Origin: Protopterus annectens
Taxonomy: Eukaryota; Chordata; Ceratodontiformes; Protopteridae
DNA: 64,000 nt
Assembly: GCF_019279795.1 (NCBI RefSeq)
Contig: NC_056732.1
Coordinates: forward strand, 1,077,984,930 to 1,078,048,929
Reading direction: 5' to 3'
The notes under the pieces were generated by a model, which saw only the letters and a program-made list of their open reading frames with translations, was not told the origin of the DNA and did no database searches. The position numbers were made by a program, and so were the translations under genes. Positions 34,530 through 46,900 of this stretch are shown in pieces. Numbering within the stretch: the first letter of the stretch is position 1; every line of letters starts with the position of its first letter.

Positions 34530-37500
34530 TGAAATTATTAGCTTTAAATGTGAACAGTATGAAAAATCTTAAAAGGGAAATAGGTATATTACAATGATGT
34601 GGTGCCAGGAGATGCACATATTATTGTTTTAAAAGATATCAGATTATTAACAGAGGAAGAAAGAACACAAACTGCAAAAACTTGGAATGATGTGGTAGTT
34701 TGGAACATGGAGAAAGGAACTTACTTGGGCATATATATATATTATGTCAAGAAAACATTAAAATATTAAATGTAACCATAATGGAACTAGGCCAAAGTAT
34801 GGTAATAGACATGAGATAGAAAAAATATGTGCATAGAATTAAAACTTTATATGCATATGTAACAAAAAAGAGAGAGAAATGATGTTTAAAATATTCTTGA
34901 ATATGTTTGTGTAAATATGGATATTATAGTAGTGGGTGATTTTAATTGTAATTTAAGGAAAAATAAGAGCAATTGTGATGTTAAAAAGAAATTTTGAGAA
35001 GTAGAAAGTTAAGTTTATGGGAGAATAACCACTAGACCTATAAAAGGAACAAAATTAGGACATAAATTGATTATTTTTTAATATCTGATAGTTTAAAAGT
35101 TATTAAAAATGAATTAAGTATGCTGGGTTTTCAGATTATGTGGCAATATGGGTTAAAGTACAGGAAAATGAAGAATATATAAGAATAGGAAAAGGAATAA
35201 AGAGAATTAATGAAAATGAATTAGATTTAGAAGAGAAAAAAGAACTTGTGGAATTATGAAAAAAATCATACAACTATAAGGGAGTTTTATGAGAATTGGT
35301 CTGTTTGTTGGCTTAATTTTAAAGAAAATTATAACAAGTATTTTTAGAATGTATAGGGAAGATAAGAAGAAAAGAAAAATAAATATATAAGATATTAAGT
35401 CAAGAAACATTTAGAGACTTATTAGAGAAGAAAATTTCCTTTTATGAAAAAGAAAGAGAAGTATATAAAATGAATCAAATTAACATTTACAACTTTTTAT
35501 ATAAGCAAAACTATTGTTTACAAGGAAAGAAAGAAGAGGTAGCACAATATTTGAGTAAAATAATAATAGAAGGAAAAATAATAAGCAAATTAAAAACTAA
35601 GGAAGGTAAGCAAATAAGACACCAAGAAGGAATATAATAAATAATTAAAGAATATGTATCGGAATTGTTTGTTAAGAGAGAAGAAAGCATAGAATAAATT
35701 TATAAAGGTGAAAAATTAAATAAGGAAGATAATGAGTATTTAGAACAAAAAGTAACCATGAAAGAATTGGATAAAATTCTAAAAGATATTAACATGAATT
35801 CTGCAACAGGACTGGATGGAATTGAATATGGTATGTATAAAGAAATGAAAGACTGGCAAAAATAAGTTTTGAATGAATAGTTAGAAACTGGAATTAAAGA
35901 GAAAGAGATATGTACAGGAGTTATAAAATGTATATTTAAAAAAAGAAATAAAGAGGAGATAAAAATTGGAGACCTATAACATTGAATAATACAAATTATA
36001 AATTTTTTATGAGAATAATAACAAAAAGGTTACAGAAAAAATGGATAGAATACATAACCAAAATGTATTTGGAGAAAAGGAAGGCAAGAGTTATTATGGA
36101 TAATAAGAGAAATAATTGATGCTATCATAAATAAAAATGTAGAAGTGAAGGTTATGATAGGGGATATAAGTAAAGCTTATGATAATAATAAATATAAATC
36201 ATTATGAGGAATTTTGTAGGCATATCATGTAAGCAAAAATATTACAAGTAACAAAATCTGTTTATGAAAGGAAATATGTGAAACTAAATGTAAATGGCTG
36301 GATTGGGGAAGAAATAAAAATAGAATGTGGAATAAAGCAGGGCTGCCCAGCTAGTACTGTAATTTTCTCATTAGTTATGAATGTAATAGTGAAGGAAATT
36401 AATAAAGTGTGAAGTAGTGGTGGATACAAAATGATGAAGGAAGTACAATAATGTATAATTATGTGTATGATATTGCATTAATTATTAAAAATAAAGTCTG
36501 GGTGGAAAAAGTAAATGAAAAATTAAGTATAAATTAAAAAAAATGGTTTAAGTATAAATAAGGAGAAAAGTAAAGGAATTGGTTTTGAAGGTATGATAGG
36601 AGGTGTTGAGTTCAATGAAAACTATATAGATATATTACGAATAACATTTGGAGGGAATTAATACATACAACAACAATGGGATAATGTACTCAAAAAAGTA
36701 AAGGATATGACTAATTTTTGGAAACCATATAGATTTTCATATAGAAAAAAGCTCACTTGTTGAGCACCATGGTAATAGGAAAAAATGCTTATGTTGCTAA
36801 CATCTATATGATTCCTGTTAAGTATGAAAAGGAATTAATGATGATTATATTCCTTTTATATGGAGTTCTAGACTGAATCCAGTCAAAAGAGGGATTCTGT
36901 ATATGAAAGAAGAGCAGGGAAGTTTGGGTTTAATAACCAAAATAGTACATGCAGCATCTTTAATTGCATATAAGGTATTAAAAAGAATTATGAAGGAAAG
37001 TAAAAACTTGATAGAAATGATACTATATTATAAATACAAAAAATTGTGGGAAGGAATGGAAGTTAAAAAATGAAGTAAAAGCATTGTGAATGAAGAAATT
37101 AAAGTACCAAAACAAAATTGTGTTATGGAAAATAAAAAAAGAATATATGTAAGAAAAATATAAAGGAATGGTACTTAAGTATTATGAAAACATTTTATTG
37201 TATTGATCCACGGAAAGATTTAGAAATAAATAAGAAAAAAGCCATAATGATGGATATAATAACTATAAAAAGATTAAAGAATGTAATGATGTTTTATGGA
37301 GATTGTTTATTAGAAAATTGCTGGTTAAGGCAGATATGCCATACAAAAAAAAAAGCAAGATAAAACATGTAATCAATGTGGAGAGTTTGAGACTACTGGG
37401 CATGTGTTTTTTCAAATGTGAAAGAGTTAATAATTTGTGGAAAGAAATATGTAAAGATAATAGGGCGAAAAGTTTGTTAAAATTTGAACAAATAAATATG

Positions 37501-37590
37501 GAGATAGAAATTGGTTATTATGGTGCATGTAAACAGGAAGAAATGACAAAAATGGACAGAGTAATATTTTATACTTCATGGACTATATAG
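34530..37590 (+). pseudogene. Tx1-A ORF2, endonuclease-reverse transcriptase, heavily decayed
   Basis: Blocks in shifting frames: LALNVNSMKN (34538, endonuclease start), VVGDFNCNLRKN (about 34930), MKELDKILKDINMNSATGLD (35758, RT entry), WRPITLNNTNYKFFMRI (about 35966), VMIGDISKAYD (about 36150, first RT Asp), GIKQGCPASTVIFSLVMN (36332), YVYDIALIIK (about 36466, the active site, with one Asp lost), and RGILYMKEEQGSLGL (about 36890). The C-terminus, open at 37303-37590, includes CNQCGEFETTGHVFFKCERV (37370), a Cys-His motif typical of this clade. Dozens of stops and shifts show long neutral decay. Confidence 0.78.
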
Positions 37591-38439
37591 AATGAGAGAC
37601 TAAATGAAATGAAATGCAATGAAAAATGGACTTTGACAAAGATTTTGGAAAAAATAATGTTTTGGTTGTAGATAAAAGAGTGGGGAGAATGCTTAATTTG
37701 AAGTTTATAATGTATGGAGATTTGTAAATAGATATAAATAATGTAAATATGTAAATAATATGTAATATATATATATGAATAAAAAAATGCTCATCATGCT
37801 TGTGAGTGGGAACCATTTTGGAGGAACAATTCCTGTTTTCATTCCAGGTGCAGAGGCAGCTTGGAGAAACAGGGAGGTAGATGGAGAGAGAAGGAGATGA
37901 TAGAGTAGCGAATGAAATGAAGGAGAAAGCAAATGTCAAGACCAAAGGATATATGCAGCACATACCTCCCAACCATACCAAATTCCTTGGTAAATACCGG
38001 TTTTGAGGGTAAAATACTGGGGTGCCACGAATTCCTGAGTGGCCTCTTTAATTTCCGATTTCCTGGGATTTTTTTTAAGTTTTTTTTTTTTTTTTTCTGA
38101 CGTCATCACCAGTCCGCGGGTTTTATTCAGCCAGTGCAGACAGCACTTTTCTTCCCCCAGCTCCGGTAAGACTCAGGAATAAATAAAAAAAAAGACTTTA
38201 ACCATTTACTTAATTTATTGTACCAGTGTTTTTCTCACATTGAATTTACTAATACTTTTTATGCACATAATGTGTTGCATTGAATGTGTGGTGGCACTTT
38301 GATTTCCCGCTGCATTGAAGCGTACAAATTAAGTTTACTAATTCTTTGTTATGCGAGGCCTTGAATGTGTGGGCACTTTGATTTCTCGCTGCATCGGTAT
38401 ATGACTTGTACCAGAGAAAGTGGAGATGCATTGATACTG

Positions 38440-39130
38440 CGCTGCTAGTTCCTTTGCAATTTGAATATTGTTATGATTGGCATGTGTGTATCAGTTCTTT
38501 ATTTTGAATGTTTTTATGAAACCACAATAAACCGCAATTTGAACGTTATGTTATGACTTAAGTTACAAGCCCTACCTAGTACCTACTGCCTAACTGAATT
38601 GGAGTGTATCAGTCCCTTTTTGCCACAATTTGATTGCTGTTATGATCCCTACCTACTGCCTAGCTAAATTAGAGTGTGTCAGTTCAGTTCCGTTTTGCAA
38701 AGTTATTACGAGATGTAGTGGAGTGTCTCAATTGGATTGTGTCAGTTCCTTTTTGCCGCAGTTTGACTGTTGTTACCAATACGAGCCCTACTGCCGAGCT
38801 CTAACTCAATTTCCTTTACAATGTTATTATGAGACTGTTTCCTTTGCAATGGAGTGTCCGTTCCTTTTTGCCGTAATTTGAGCATTGTTACAAGCCTTGC
38901 CTACCATCTACCTAAATTCGAGTCTGAGTTCAGTTCCTTTTTGCAGTGTTATTACAAGACCTAGTAGAGTGTGTTTTTGGCTCTGGTAAGGCAATTGATT
39001 TCTCGCTGGATTAAGTGAATTGCTTCTTATATGTACGAGAGAGAGCGAGTTCCTTTGCAATTTGATTAGCTAAGTGAAGTTAATGAACAGAGTCTGCTTT
39101 TTATATGTATGAGAGAGTTCCTTTGCAATT
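38440..39130. repeat. Diverged direct repeats within the hAT-like element
   Basis: The words AGTTCCTTTTTGC, AATTTGATTGTTGTTA, CCTACTGCC and GGAGTGT recur in the same order several times at roughly 100-130 bp, with many changes and rearrangements. Confidence 0.65.
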
Positions 39131-39667
39131 TGATTGTTGTTAGTAAGTGACTTAGACTATTGTACCGAATGAGTTCTCAGAACATTTTGGAGGTAACTGT
39201 CATTGCAACGTAAGTTGCATAGCCCAAGAGATAAGATTAACGGTTGTTTAAAATTTCAGTTCTGCAAATTGTAATAATTTTTCACATCTTAAAAAGCAGA
39301 AGGCATGGAATTGCTTGTCTTCATAAAGTTTCAGGGCTGGCTGAACTAATGAGCTGCTGACATTCTTGGGGATTCTAAGGAATGTGGTCAGGCAAGTGAG
39401 CATGAAGAGCAGCTCAAGAAAGATCCTCATTGCGGCCACAGCAGGGACCTGTAGGAAGATTGTGTATGAATGTGGTACAGCCTCAGGGAGTACAAGCAGC
39501 AGTAGTGGTCATCTGTTGAGCATGAGCCTTGGGAGCACTCACAGTAGTCCTACTCACACAGCTGTTGGGAGGGAAGATTTATGGCCACCCTACATGATCA
39601 TGAGGCTTGTGTGCTACTATGTTTTTTTTTAACCCAAGGATACATATGCAGAGAAGATAATTGTGGA

Positions 39668-39990
39668 AATTAGTAAGGGAAGTATTATTAAAGTAGGAGA
39701 GCAGAAGAAGTAGTAAGGTAAGTATTATTAAGCTAGGAGGGTAGAGGAGGTAGTAATGGAAGCATTATTACGGTAGTAGGGTAGAGGAGATAGTAAGGCA
39801 AGTATTATTAAGGGAGGAGGTTAGAGGAGGTACTAAGGGCAATATTAAGGGAGGAGGAAAGAGGAGGTACTAAGGGCAATAATATTAAGGTAGGAGGGTA
39901 GAGGAGGTACTAAGGGAAGTATTATTAAGGTAGGAGGGTAGAGAATATAGTAAGGGAAGTATTAAGGTATGTGTATAAAGAAGGTAGCAG
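39668..39990. repeat. Minisatellite, about 42-bp unit
   Basis: About seven or eight units of the type TAGTAAGGGAAGTATTATTA followed by AGGTAGGAGGGTAGAGGAGG, with length variants. Confidence 0.9.
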
Positions 39991-40051
39991 GGCAGAAACT
40001 AACACATAATATAGACAAGACTAAAAATGGAGGTGGTGACAGTTACTGGTT

Positions 40052-40056
<5 letters not shown>

Positions 40057-40109
<53 letters not shown>
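40057..40109. repeat. (GT)n microsatellite
   Basis: GT dinucleotide run of about 50 bp. Confidence 0.97.
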
Positions 40110-40113
<4 letters not shown>

Positions 40114-40117
40114 CATG

Positions 40118-40420
40118 ATTCTAGGAGTTTCTCAACTGTCCACAGTTTCACAGAATTTGATAACTTCCTCTGGTTTTCTGGCAAATCAGTGAGAACTAAA
40201 TTACTAAATAATGATAACCATTTAAGTTTCAGTCTTCCTATCTTTCAGGAAATGAATGGTAACACTGCATGGTAAAACAAAGCATTTTATTCTAGCAACT
40301 TTTTAAGATTATACAAGCAATGTTTAAAATGTGTCCCTGGTTTTGGGCCTTTGCACCCCCCCCCCGAATAAATGTTGGTTTTATCCAGATTTCTTGTTAT
40401 GTATAGTTCTTCAGGCAGAG
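40118..40420 (-). mobile_element. hAT-like MITE copy, inverted, inside the large element
   Basis: On the minus strand it follows the order of the MITEs at 17606 and 24269: ATCTGGATAAAACC, GGCCCAAAACCAGGGACA, AGTTGCTAGAATAAA and CCAGAAAACCAGAGG. Both ends are eroded (AGTTGAGAAACTC near 40128). Confidence 0.55.
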
Positions 40421-41559
40421 AGAGAAGTTTAGTGCTGCTTATGCCAAGTCTGTTCATGTTATTAGTAGCACAACAGGTAGTATACTTGCTTTTGATGCAT
40501 AAGGCTGTAGATGGATTGCTCATACTGTACTGTGTTGTAATTTTTACTTTGGCGGAGATACCTAGTAACTATGAACCTGTCATCAATTTAATGCAATATT
40601 ACTAGCTTATTATTTATAATGTAACATAGGCAATTTATTCTGCAAGGGCAACAGGCACTTTATTTTTAGATGAAACAATAAAATATAAAGTTGTTTACTA
40701 GTAGCAACCTCTTCATTAGTTACAGATCTCTTTAATGTGGAATTATTTAGATGGCTCTTGCATTTTCTTTGAATGTGGGTTTCAGTGCTGTTTCAACAAA
40801 TGTGAGTTTCAAGGGCAGAGAAGTTTTAATGCTATGTTTATTTTCATTGTGAGATTGTATTGCTTTGTTTAGGATATGTCTGTTAGTGTTTGGACTATAA
40901 AATGTAAAATAAAAGTTTTTAATGAAATCCAAATCATTGTAGAAGAAATGCAGTATGCACATTACAGTGTTTGGTAAATGGAGATAAAATAGCCAAGCAA
41001 TGGGACATTGGAATGGCTGCAGGGGGGAGGGCTATGTATGGAGTCTCCATTTGACCATGATTTTGTGAGGAGGGAAGGGTGGCAACCTGAAGCACAGTCC
41101 CAGCCGGGCAGCACAAACTCTAGCTATGCCACTGATCAGTAGTCCATGGAGAATGAATTTTGGAGGTCCTAACAAACTATAATATTCTTTTGCTAAGATT
41201 AGAATATTGCCTACCATTAAATGCCCTACTTTTACCACAAAACCCACATACTGCAAGTCACCAAAAACAAAATTCTAAGGTTCATCATCTTCTCCCTTCC
41301 TAGTGAATATCATTGCTACACATTTAAAAAAAAGGTTATCCTTCACTGCAGGGTCTGGGGCCATATTTTGGTTATCTGTTCTTCAGTTTGCTTTTGAAAG
41401 TTGGTATCCCACAATTCCACTGAAGTGGGTGGGGTTACATAATAATATATGCAGATTTTATGCTAATCAGCGTACAGATTTGTACCTATTTTCATGGGCC
41501 TTTGTCCAGATTTTTGTTGTTTCCAGGTTGAGAGGTATGATGCAGCATTCTGAGTAAGT

Positions 41560-42530
41560 GCTTCAAAGAAAGCTGATAGAGTTGACTCATTAAATGATGG
41601 ATGTATAATTACAACTCTCCAGTTGTGAGGGTTGCGTGATGATTTACTTAAAGAAATGGTGGTGCAGGGTGAACCAGAAAATGAAGTTGATGTTTCTTGG
41701 GGGACAATATGGAGAAAATACAAAAGGAGGATACAGAAACAATCCTGAAGAATAGTGGTGAGATGGAAAAAAACATATGCAGAGAAAGTAAAAGAAGGCA
41801 AAAGTGGAGTAGCAGAAAAAAAGACAAAAGAAAATGAATAATGGAAGTACATGGTAATGATTTAAAGTAAAAAAAAGACAAAGAAATGGGAAGGTATGAA
41901 GTGTGGGACAATTTAATAGCTCCTTTTAGTGTAAAAGCACATGAGGTAAGAGCATTTATTCTTATTAACAAATAGACATTTTGTAATATTATATTTGAGA
42001 CTGTTTTTCAATGGAAATTTTTCTTGGAGAATATGAAAAAAGAAAGGCTGTAACTCATTGAATCTTTTTGAAACAAAAAAGAAGATTCATGCACAATTTC
42101 AAACAGAGGTAGAAAGAGAAACTTTGAAAGGACATTTGAAAGCTTTATGTAAAGAAGTACTGGACATTGCAAAAGTGTATGGCAAGAGGAGTTTATGGAC
42201 TTGTGGCTGTGATTGTAATATTGTGTTAAAAATAGAAAGAACAAATATATGCATATACCAAGCATGATAGATGGTGGGGAATAAGGGTGTTGTAAATTAC
42301 TTGGGATAACCCAAAACATGTCATTTTTGAGGAAAAAAAGAACATGTGTTAAGTAACTATGACAAAAAATGTAATATTTCTGGGGAAATGGGACATGATA
42401 TAAAAAAATGTGAATTGAAATGTTATAAATATAACAAAATTAGACATTTTTGGATGGATTGCAAAAATGAAAATAGTAAGGAAAAGAAAAAGAAAGAGAA
42501 GAAAACTAGGAAGTAGTAAAAGTTAAAAAA
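41560..42530 (+). pseudogene. Tx1-B ORF1, zinc-knuckle protein, broken
   Basis: The second copy of the ORF1 in Tx1-A. Visible in shifting frames: CIITTLQL, GLRDDLLKEMVVQGEPENE (about 41609), RYEVWDNLIAPFSVKAHEVR (about 41892), FILINK and NIIFETV. An open piece at 42058-42267 has EVERETLKGHLKALCKEVLD and YGKRSLWTCGCDCNIVLKI. The zinc knuckles at about 42310-42480 have lost several Cys residues (CHFxGKKEHVLSNYD, KCNISGEMGHDIKKCE). The start region lies left of the hAT-like insertion. Confidence 0.75.
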
Positions 42531-42639
42531 AACAAGATTTTTTTTAAAGGGTAAAAGACAGAAAAAAGAAAATTCAAAGGGATGTGTACAAAAGAAAAAG
42601 TAAATGAATGAAAAAGGATATATACAGCTGCAATTGTGG

Positions 42640-42712
42640 CTTAGTATAATGGTTAAGGTGTCTGACTTACCGATACAAGATACAGTGTTTGATTCTCACC
42701 TTTGGGAAAGAA
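42640..42712 (+). repeat. tRNA-like remnant between Tx1-B ORF1 and ORF2
   Basis: GTGGCTTAGTATAATGGTTA, then AGGTGTCTGACTT, then GTTTGATTCTC recalls an arginine tRNA over the D arm, anticodon stem and T arm. The acceptor and anticodon loop are not intact. No equivalent is seen in Tx1-A. Confidence 0.4.
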
Positions 42713-42799
42713 ATTGGCTAGACTTGGAATGGCCTACTAAGAAATTAGCTATGAGCATACGATATCATGACTCTAAGCAGAAATGAAAATTTTGGACTG

Positions 42800-43740
42800 C
42801 TTTCTCTAAGTGTGAACAGTATCAAAAATTTAGTAAGAAGAATAGGGATTTTGGAGTGATGTAATACATGTGATATATACGTAATCATATTAGAAGACAC
42901 AAGATTTTGAACAAATTAAGAACAATTACAAATAGAGAAATTATGGGGGGAAGATAATCTGGAATTTGTGAAATGAGAAATGTTCTGGATTAGCTGTATT
43001 CTGTGGAAATATAGTAAGTATATTACATGTAACTTTAGCAAAAATGGGAAGATTAACCATTGTAGTTTTAAAAAAGAAAGAACAAGTATATAGAATTTTA
43101 ATATGATATGCTTATACTAACTGTAAAGAAAGGGAAAGCTTATTTCATCAGATTTTAGACTATATAGTGATAAATATGAATATTATTATAACAGGAGACT
43201 TTAATTGTGATTTAAGAGGCAATTGTAAAGAAAAGGAAATTATATAAGAAAAATGTTAGATGTTATAAGATGTAAGTTAAAACTTTGGGACAAAAATTCA
43301 TAGACTTACAAAAGGGGTATGTATAGAGCTGAAATAGATTATGTTATAGTATCAGAAAGCTTAGTTAGAAAGAAAATATTGTAAAGAATGTAATGATAAA
43401 ATATTCCTATGCAAAACCATGGGAAAATCTAACAGATGAAAAAATTAAAGGTATAAAATTAAGAAGCAAATGATGTAATCAGAAAGTAGAATGTCAAGCA
43501 GAAGAAACTATGGAACATGTGTTTTTGAAATGTGAAAGAGTAAGAAAATTATGGGAAACTATGTAAAGAAGTTTTTTTTGAATATATAAAAGAAGTAGAT
43601 AAACACGGATATGATTAAATATGGATATAAGAATACAAGTAAAGAATATGTTAAAAGAATAGATAATCATTTTATGTTATATGGGTTATATGGAATAAAA
43701 GAATAACGGAAATTATGTTTAATAGTAAATGAATTTTAGC
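42800..43740 (+). pseudogene. Tx1-B ORF2 remnant: endonuclease scraps joined to the C-terminus
   Basis: Reads SLSVNSIKNLVRR-like sequence near 42805, TGDFNCDLRG near 43192 (TAxxGDFN-type metal site), and a YVIVSESLV-like end of the endonuclease near 43340. It then jumps, without any RT block, to CQAEETMEHVFLKCERVRKL (about 43492), the C-terminal Cys-His motif seen in Tx1-A at 37370. About 2.5 kb of RT is missing. Confidence 0.7.
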
Positions 43741-43949
43741 AAAAATATTAAGTTAAATCAGATGGTGTTATAGAAAAAGGAGTGGGGGGTCTAATAGAGA
43801 TGAAAATTTAACATGATTGCAAAAGAAATTATGAATATCTGTAAAAATTGGCATATTTATATATTTGTACATATCTAAATATTTATAAATATTTTGTAAA
43901 TAAGAGTTATTTTGTATATAAATAAAGGATTCCTACTCTTAGATAGGTG

Positions 43950-46900
43950 CCATGAGATCTTTTACATCCACTTGAGCTACCGCCAACTGAAACAGATGGA
44001 AACTTTGTATAATGTCTCATCCAATATCAAAGTACTTAAAGGATATGCAGGATAATTTGTCAGGCAGTCTTGATGTAGTCATAAATTCTGAAAATGTATA
44101 GGATGCTTGTCAAAGCTGATTTACACATTAGATATAAAAACAAAGATAGTATTACCACTTTAGGAATAGCTGATATACAGAGAAAAAAGATCAGAATGAG
44201 AGGCAATTTAGATATAACAGGCATTAACGTAAACAATGAGGATCTAGACTTAATAGATTATTTATAGATAAGGATAAAATATGGGAAACAGAAGCAGTGT
44301 ATATAAAGAAGTCTGAGCATTCAGTACTGCTTGCAAAATGGAAATGAGGTAAGGAACTGCAAAATAAAATGGAGATAACCAACTGGAAGTGAAATGAGCA
44401 ACTTAAATGGACACAGGGAATAGTAACATAAGTAATTCAATTAAATAATCTGGATGAAGGAAGATAGGAATAAAGTAATGGAATGAAATCAAAGAGATGT
44501 GGAGAGTTTGGATCATGACATAATGACATATAGAGGAGCAATAAACAGGTATATAATAATAAAGTAAAGTAGTTAGAAGAGGCATTGAGAAAGGTGCTAT
44601 GATTGAAGACTACCTAAGGAGGGCAGGATGAAAGGGAATAAACAATTAGAAAAATAAAAGAGGAACTGAAAGGGGTTGCAGATTTATAGTTGGAGGTGGA
44701 AACTGAATAAAGAGGAACATTACTGCGAGCAAAGGAAAAGTTGCAATTAAATTACTAGTGCAGAAGCTTTTTGATCAAAAAAGGCAGACTTCAATTTCCC
44801 AGCAGAAATCAATGGCCTCCTCTCCTCTGCTGTATTTCTGGATCTATCTAAAGCCTTTGACATTGTGTAACACAATCTACTACCTCTCTTTCTCCACAAT
44901 AGCCACAAACTGGTTCCACAGCTATCTACAAGGCCGTCCTTAATCAGTCAGCTGGGACAACAATCTATCCACTCATCTCCCTGTTACTCTTGGGGTTCCC
45001 CAAAGCTCCAACCTTGGCCCCCTATTTTTCTCCCTTTTCACCAACAACCTGCACATTGCCACCAAACATGCCTCCCTCATACAGTATGCAGATGATTCCA
45101 CTCTCATCTGCTCAGCCCAAACTCTAACAATACTGCAACAGATCACCCAAGAATCATTCTCTTCATATGAAAGCTGGCTATCTAATACCCAGCTTCTCCT
45201 CAATCCAAATAAAACCAAACTCCTCATCTTCCAATCCTCCAAATCTACACCAAACACCCCAAATTTCACTATTCAAGCCAAGGATAATACCTCAATTTCA
45301 CCAACAGTCTACACAAAACTGTTTGGTGTACAGATAGACTATAATCTCAAATTTGACACCCACATATTACTAACAAAAAAGTTCACAAAAAACTGGGTGC
45401 CTTATATAGAAGCTGCCAATACCTCACCAAACCATCAAGAATCTCTATCGACAATTCTCAACTAATCTCCACTCTAATCTATGCATCACCAATACTCACA
45501 AATCTTAGACAGTCAGCCCTACACCAACTTGAAGCCTGCTACAATAAAATCACAAAACTTGCCACTGGTGCCTCTTACAACAGCCACCACTGTGTCTCCC
45601 TTAGAGATCTTGACTGGTTTGAACTCTCTCATCTCCTATACCAAACTCAAGTCATCTTTGTTCATAAACTAGTAAACCACCCTCTCCAAATCCCATCGCT
45701 CCATACAATTCTCCAACCCTACCACTCTTCCAGACCGCTACGCTCCTGGAACAAAAATCTACTCCAGGTCACCAAAGCCAAAAATTCAGCAGGTGAAGCA
45801 CTATTTTCCTGTGCCATATCCAAGCTTAAGAACAACCTTCCCACTACCATAACTACCCTTCCTTCCTGCAGTCTTTTCAAGACTGCACTTAAATCTCACC
45901 TAAATTATCACTGGCTTTGTCCCTGTCCAAACCACAGTTAATAACCCCCCCCCCTTCAACCTTTCTTTTCTTTCCTAGATTTAGAGTATCCCCTCTATTA
46001 CTACAAAACTGAACTGAAGATTACTCACTGCTTGTTAATCCTTCCAGGATTTAGTTAATCATTTAGCCTGTTATTATTGTTATCTAGTTACTGTTTAGAA
46101 AATTTGTAACATTGTGTTCTACTTCTTATTTCTCAATGTTGTAATTAGATCTTATTACTCAATTGTACCTAATCTGCTCCTGTATTTCTTCATGTCATGA
46201 TCACCTCTAATGTATACATACCTTGATTGTTATTGTTTACCATCTACCATGTTATTCTGTGGAGTCTTTCTCCCCGGGCCTCCACTGAAAATGGACCTGT
46301 GTCCAGTCAGAATTTCCTGGTAAACAAATGTAATAAATAAATGAATAAATAAGTGATGCTTTTGCAGATTTGTATTCAAGTTTATATATATATAGAGAGA
46401 GACAGTTGTACTACAAAACATATTTGAGGAATGGTGGAGCCCATGATTGTAAGGGTGGAAAAGAAAAATAGAGTAGCTAGACAAAGAGAAGTATTTATGG
46501 CAATGTAACACATAAAAACAGAAAGTCTTGGAGCTGAGATAGGTTATCTACAGAGTTTTATATGGTCATTGGTCATTGGTCTAGAAATTGCTACATAATT
46601 GAAAACTGACGTTCACTAGAATTGGGGTTGATGGTCAGAGCCCATCTTTAATGTGAGAAGCTGAAATTGTAACTTTATAAACAGGAAAGGAAGAAATGGG
46701 AGATCCAACATGCTAAAATACATTTCATTATATAATGCTGAGGCAGAATTATATGCAAGAATCATTGTAGTTAGGTCAGAACAAGTATTTTCTAAAAGTG
46801 GAGATGACCAGATTATGTTTTGTAAAGGACAGGGCATTGCCTGATCACTGTAGAATGTTGGTAAATTTTACTGGTTAGGGAAAGAGATGGCAGAGGGAAG

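Larger units (their letters stand above)
28230..37790 (+). mobile_element. Tx1/L1-clade LINE, copy Tx1-A, with three nested insertions
   Basis: Host-element parts: leader (about 28230-28372), ORF1 (28373-28481, 28859-29920, 33661-33765) and ORF2 (about 34530-37590), ending in a TA-rich tail with AATAAA near 37780. Insertions are MITE-2 (28482-28858), CR1-B (29921-33660) and MITE-3 (33766-34389). ORF1 has three zinc knuckles and ORF2 an L1-like endonuclease-RT with a C-terminal Cys-His motif, the Tx1 design. The second copy, Tx1-B, begins almost at once after it. The leader start is inferred from similarity to the leader of Tx1-B. Confidence 0.78.
37961..41539. mobile_element. 3.58-kb hAT-like element, no transposase recognised
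   Basis: Left end CATACCTCCCAACC and right end GGTTGAGAGGTATG match as inverted repeats in 13 of 14 positions. The flanks carry the exact 8-bp duplication ATGCAGCA (37953-37960 and 41540-41547), and the Tx1-B sequence is continuous when the segment is removed. The ends are those of the short MITEs at 17606 and 24269. The interior holds diverged direct repeats, a minisatellite, a GT run and an inverted MITE-like block, but no frame that I can recognise as a transposase. It is thus a large non-autonomous or hollowed-out hAT-like element. Confidence 0.85.
37791..43930 (+). mobile_element. Tx1/L1-clade LINE, copy Tx1-B, with a nested hAT-like element
   Basis: Starts right after the tail of Tx1-A with a leader similar to that of Tx1-A (CCTGTTTTCATTCCAGGTGC against its counterpart at 28323). 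It is interrupted at 37961-41539 by a hAT-like element, resumes in ORF1, then has a short endonuclease remnant and the ORF2 C-terminus, and ends in a TA-rich tail with AATAAAGG near 43922. Most of the RT is deleted. Confidence 0.72.

Noticed and set aside
37583..37981. 132-codon minus-strand frame across the Tx1-A/Tx1-B junction
   Set aside because: Antisense to LINE tails and leader; composition-driven.
39366..39632. 88-codon open frame inside the hAT-like element
   Set aside because: Low-complexity Ser-rich stretch with no transposase motif.
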